This document shows positions 62,624-64,000 of a stretch of DNA of 64,000 nt, in pieces. The notes beneath the pieces are model-generated. The model was not told the origin of the DNA. It was given only the letters and a program-made list of their open reading frames with translations, and ran no database searches. Source of the DNA: Maea johnstoni. Its lineage: Eukaryota > Annelida > Polychaeta > Spionida > Magelonidae. A program made the translations under genes and the position numbers. The number at the start of each line of letters is the position of its first letter. Positions within the stretch are counted from its first letter, which is position 1. The stretch is from NCBI GenBank assembly GCA_963942565.1, contig OZ012685.1:4175711-4239710 (forward strand), read 5' to 3'.

Positions 62624-64000
62624 GAACCTGCTTACATTCCGGCTAAGCATGGAAAGCCCTTCTCATGATAAAGGGTCGATTATTTGGCGAGGAATGAAGT
62701 ACAGGAGAGTGTTAATTATATTTCTGACTTACAACTATTGTGCAATAAACTACTTTAACTAACAAAACAAAACAAAACACAAATTAAATATCCCCAAGTT
62801 GACCGGAATCCGTGCATTTTATAATTTGTATATTTAAATAGATAGTATCTCTTATCAAGTAATTCAGACCAGCATTGTTCGCAATGCATAAGGCCAAGGT
62901 TACTGTTTCCTATAAATACAGAGAGCGATATAAACGGGGAGTGGCCGCAAAGGACCAATCACCATACAATCACATTAGGTCCAGTATGCGGCGACGGTGA
63001 CACGGCTCGTTGTTCAGCGCCAGCAGGGTAATAAGTGCTGCACTCAGGTCATTAAGGAGCCGACCAAAGAGAGTAGAGTATGCTCATTGGTTACAAGCAG
63101 GGTATATCAGTTGATCCACTGATGTGATCCGTAATGAGGGTCACGAATGTGTGAGATTTGCTGGCTTCAAATCCAGCGAGATATATTTCTAAGGTAGATA
63201 GCAGTCTGCAATATCAGCTGTGAGTGTATTCCCCTGAACGAAAAAGATGAGCGTTAGCTCTGTAACCCCTGCCCCTCACTACTGGGTGCCATGCTCCAAG
63301 GATTTTGTTAGTCATCGAACCGCTAACCTCTAAAGCACACAACACCGTGCATCTGTCAACTCTTAGATGAAAAAAACGTGGATATGAAACCAGCCGGTCA
63401 ACCTGAACAAGCTCGCTGCGGCGCATAGCCCAAAAGTCGTGTTTTGTGCATGTTGGTGCTTAAGTTTCTCTGCAATGTAAACGATACAAGAGACATCATT
63501 GGGGTTTGTCTCCTATTGATTTCACATTTAGGCCAGATTCGAGACCCCTGGCATAGCCAGTCCTTCTCTATAGCGCATGTAGTAATTGGTCCCTCGCTAC
63601 ATATCCATTCTTTTATGCAGGAGTCTGAACAGAAACTTGGATTTGATAATAAAAAAGTAGACAGGAGACAGGAGGGTAACCATAGGATTTTGGCATTGGT
63701 TTTGAAAAAAGACGTTATACAGCGGTCCTAGAAGCGCCTTTCCCGCAGTTTAAGGTCTTACGATACTCTACACCGGTGACACCTTTTGAGTACTGAACGA
63801 ACTAAAATAATTTATTACCAATGTAGAACTCTCTTGCTAAAACATATCTTATACAATAAAGCGCAAATACGGTACCTATTGGCTAACATTTTTGAACAAT
63901 TGTTATGAAAATCTGTCAAAAAAGTCTTATTTCACAAACTTAAGCCCATCTGTGGTTGGAAAACTAACCGGATGACCTGTCATTTTCTGTATGTCTTCTT
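62624..64000. other. 5' flank, nothing recognised
   Basis: 62940-63060 is GC-balanced and includes GGACCAATCACC, a CCAAT-type box. The 95-codon plus-strand frame at 63444-63731 has no recognisable similarity or neighbouring splice pattern and is probably chance. Confidence 0.4.

Noticed and set aside
63028-63042. GTAATAAGTGCTGCA shared with ~39896 as a possible regulatory word
   Set aside because: A 15-base match is expected several times by chance in a window this long on two strands.
63444-63731. 95-codon plus-strand frame upstream of the channel gene
   Set aside because: No recognisable domain, no splice context and ordinary base composition; probably chance.

Overview
This is a stretch of animal nuclear DNA, most likely from a marine invertebrate. 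The evidence is a spliced gene with GT-AG introns, long AT-rich introns, (TA)n, (CT)n, (GA)n and (GT)n microsatellites, tRNA-derived SINEs, CR1/L2-like LINE tails and many short inverted-repeat transposons. I cannot name the species. A run of exactly 200 Ns at 23893-24092 is an assembly gap.

One host gene can be supported. It is a Slo1-type (BK, KCNMA1/slo) calcium-activated potassium channel on the minus strand. Exon 1 (61495-61827) encodes the start codon, S0 and the S0-S1 linker. After about 55 kb the gene resumes with S2/S3 (6453-6564), S4-S5 (4981-5132), the pore and start of S6 (4018-4188), the end of S6 with the RCK1 linker (3461-3552) and the first part of RCK1 (726-836). All five joins between these last exons keep frame and have consensus splice sites. 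The exon or exons for S1 and the S1-S2 loop should lie between 6565 and 61494 but I could not find them. The rest of the cytoplasmic gating ring lies beyond the left edge. The S4 arginines and RCK1 divalent-site acids are kept, but the pore and S6 hinge differ from typical BK channels, so this may be a diverged paralogue.

The introns are mostly a transposon graveyard. The dominant element is a roughly 230-bp MITE with TTAA ends and a palindromic core (here family A, about 31 copies or pieces), with a related family of 200-220 bp (family B, 5 copies). Both look like non-autonomous piggyBac-type elements, and several abut so exactly that neighbours share one TTAA. Also present are hAT-like foldback elements (one with a perfect 8-bp target duplication), TA-flanked Tc1/mariner-like MITEs, a CAGGG-ended element with 5-bp duplications, SINE pieces (one with a (GA)88 tract inside its promoter), LINE 3' ends, minisatellites and long palindromes. 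I saw no retrovirus, LTR element, rRNA, functional tRNA or CRISPR array.

61828-64000 is the 5' flank of the channel gene. It contains a nested ~200-bp palindrome about 600 bp upstream of the start codon. I found no clear undescribed multi-gene system. The points most worth a second look are the altered BK pore, a LINE tail that forms the tract beside the RCK1 splice acceptor, the TTAA-sharing MITE chains and the palindrome near the promoter.
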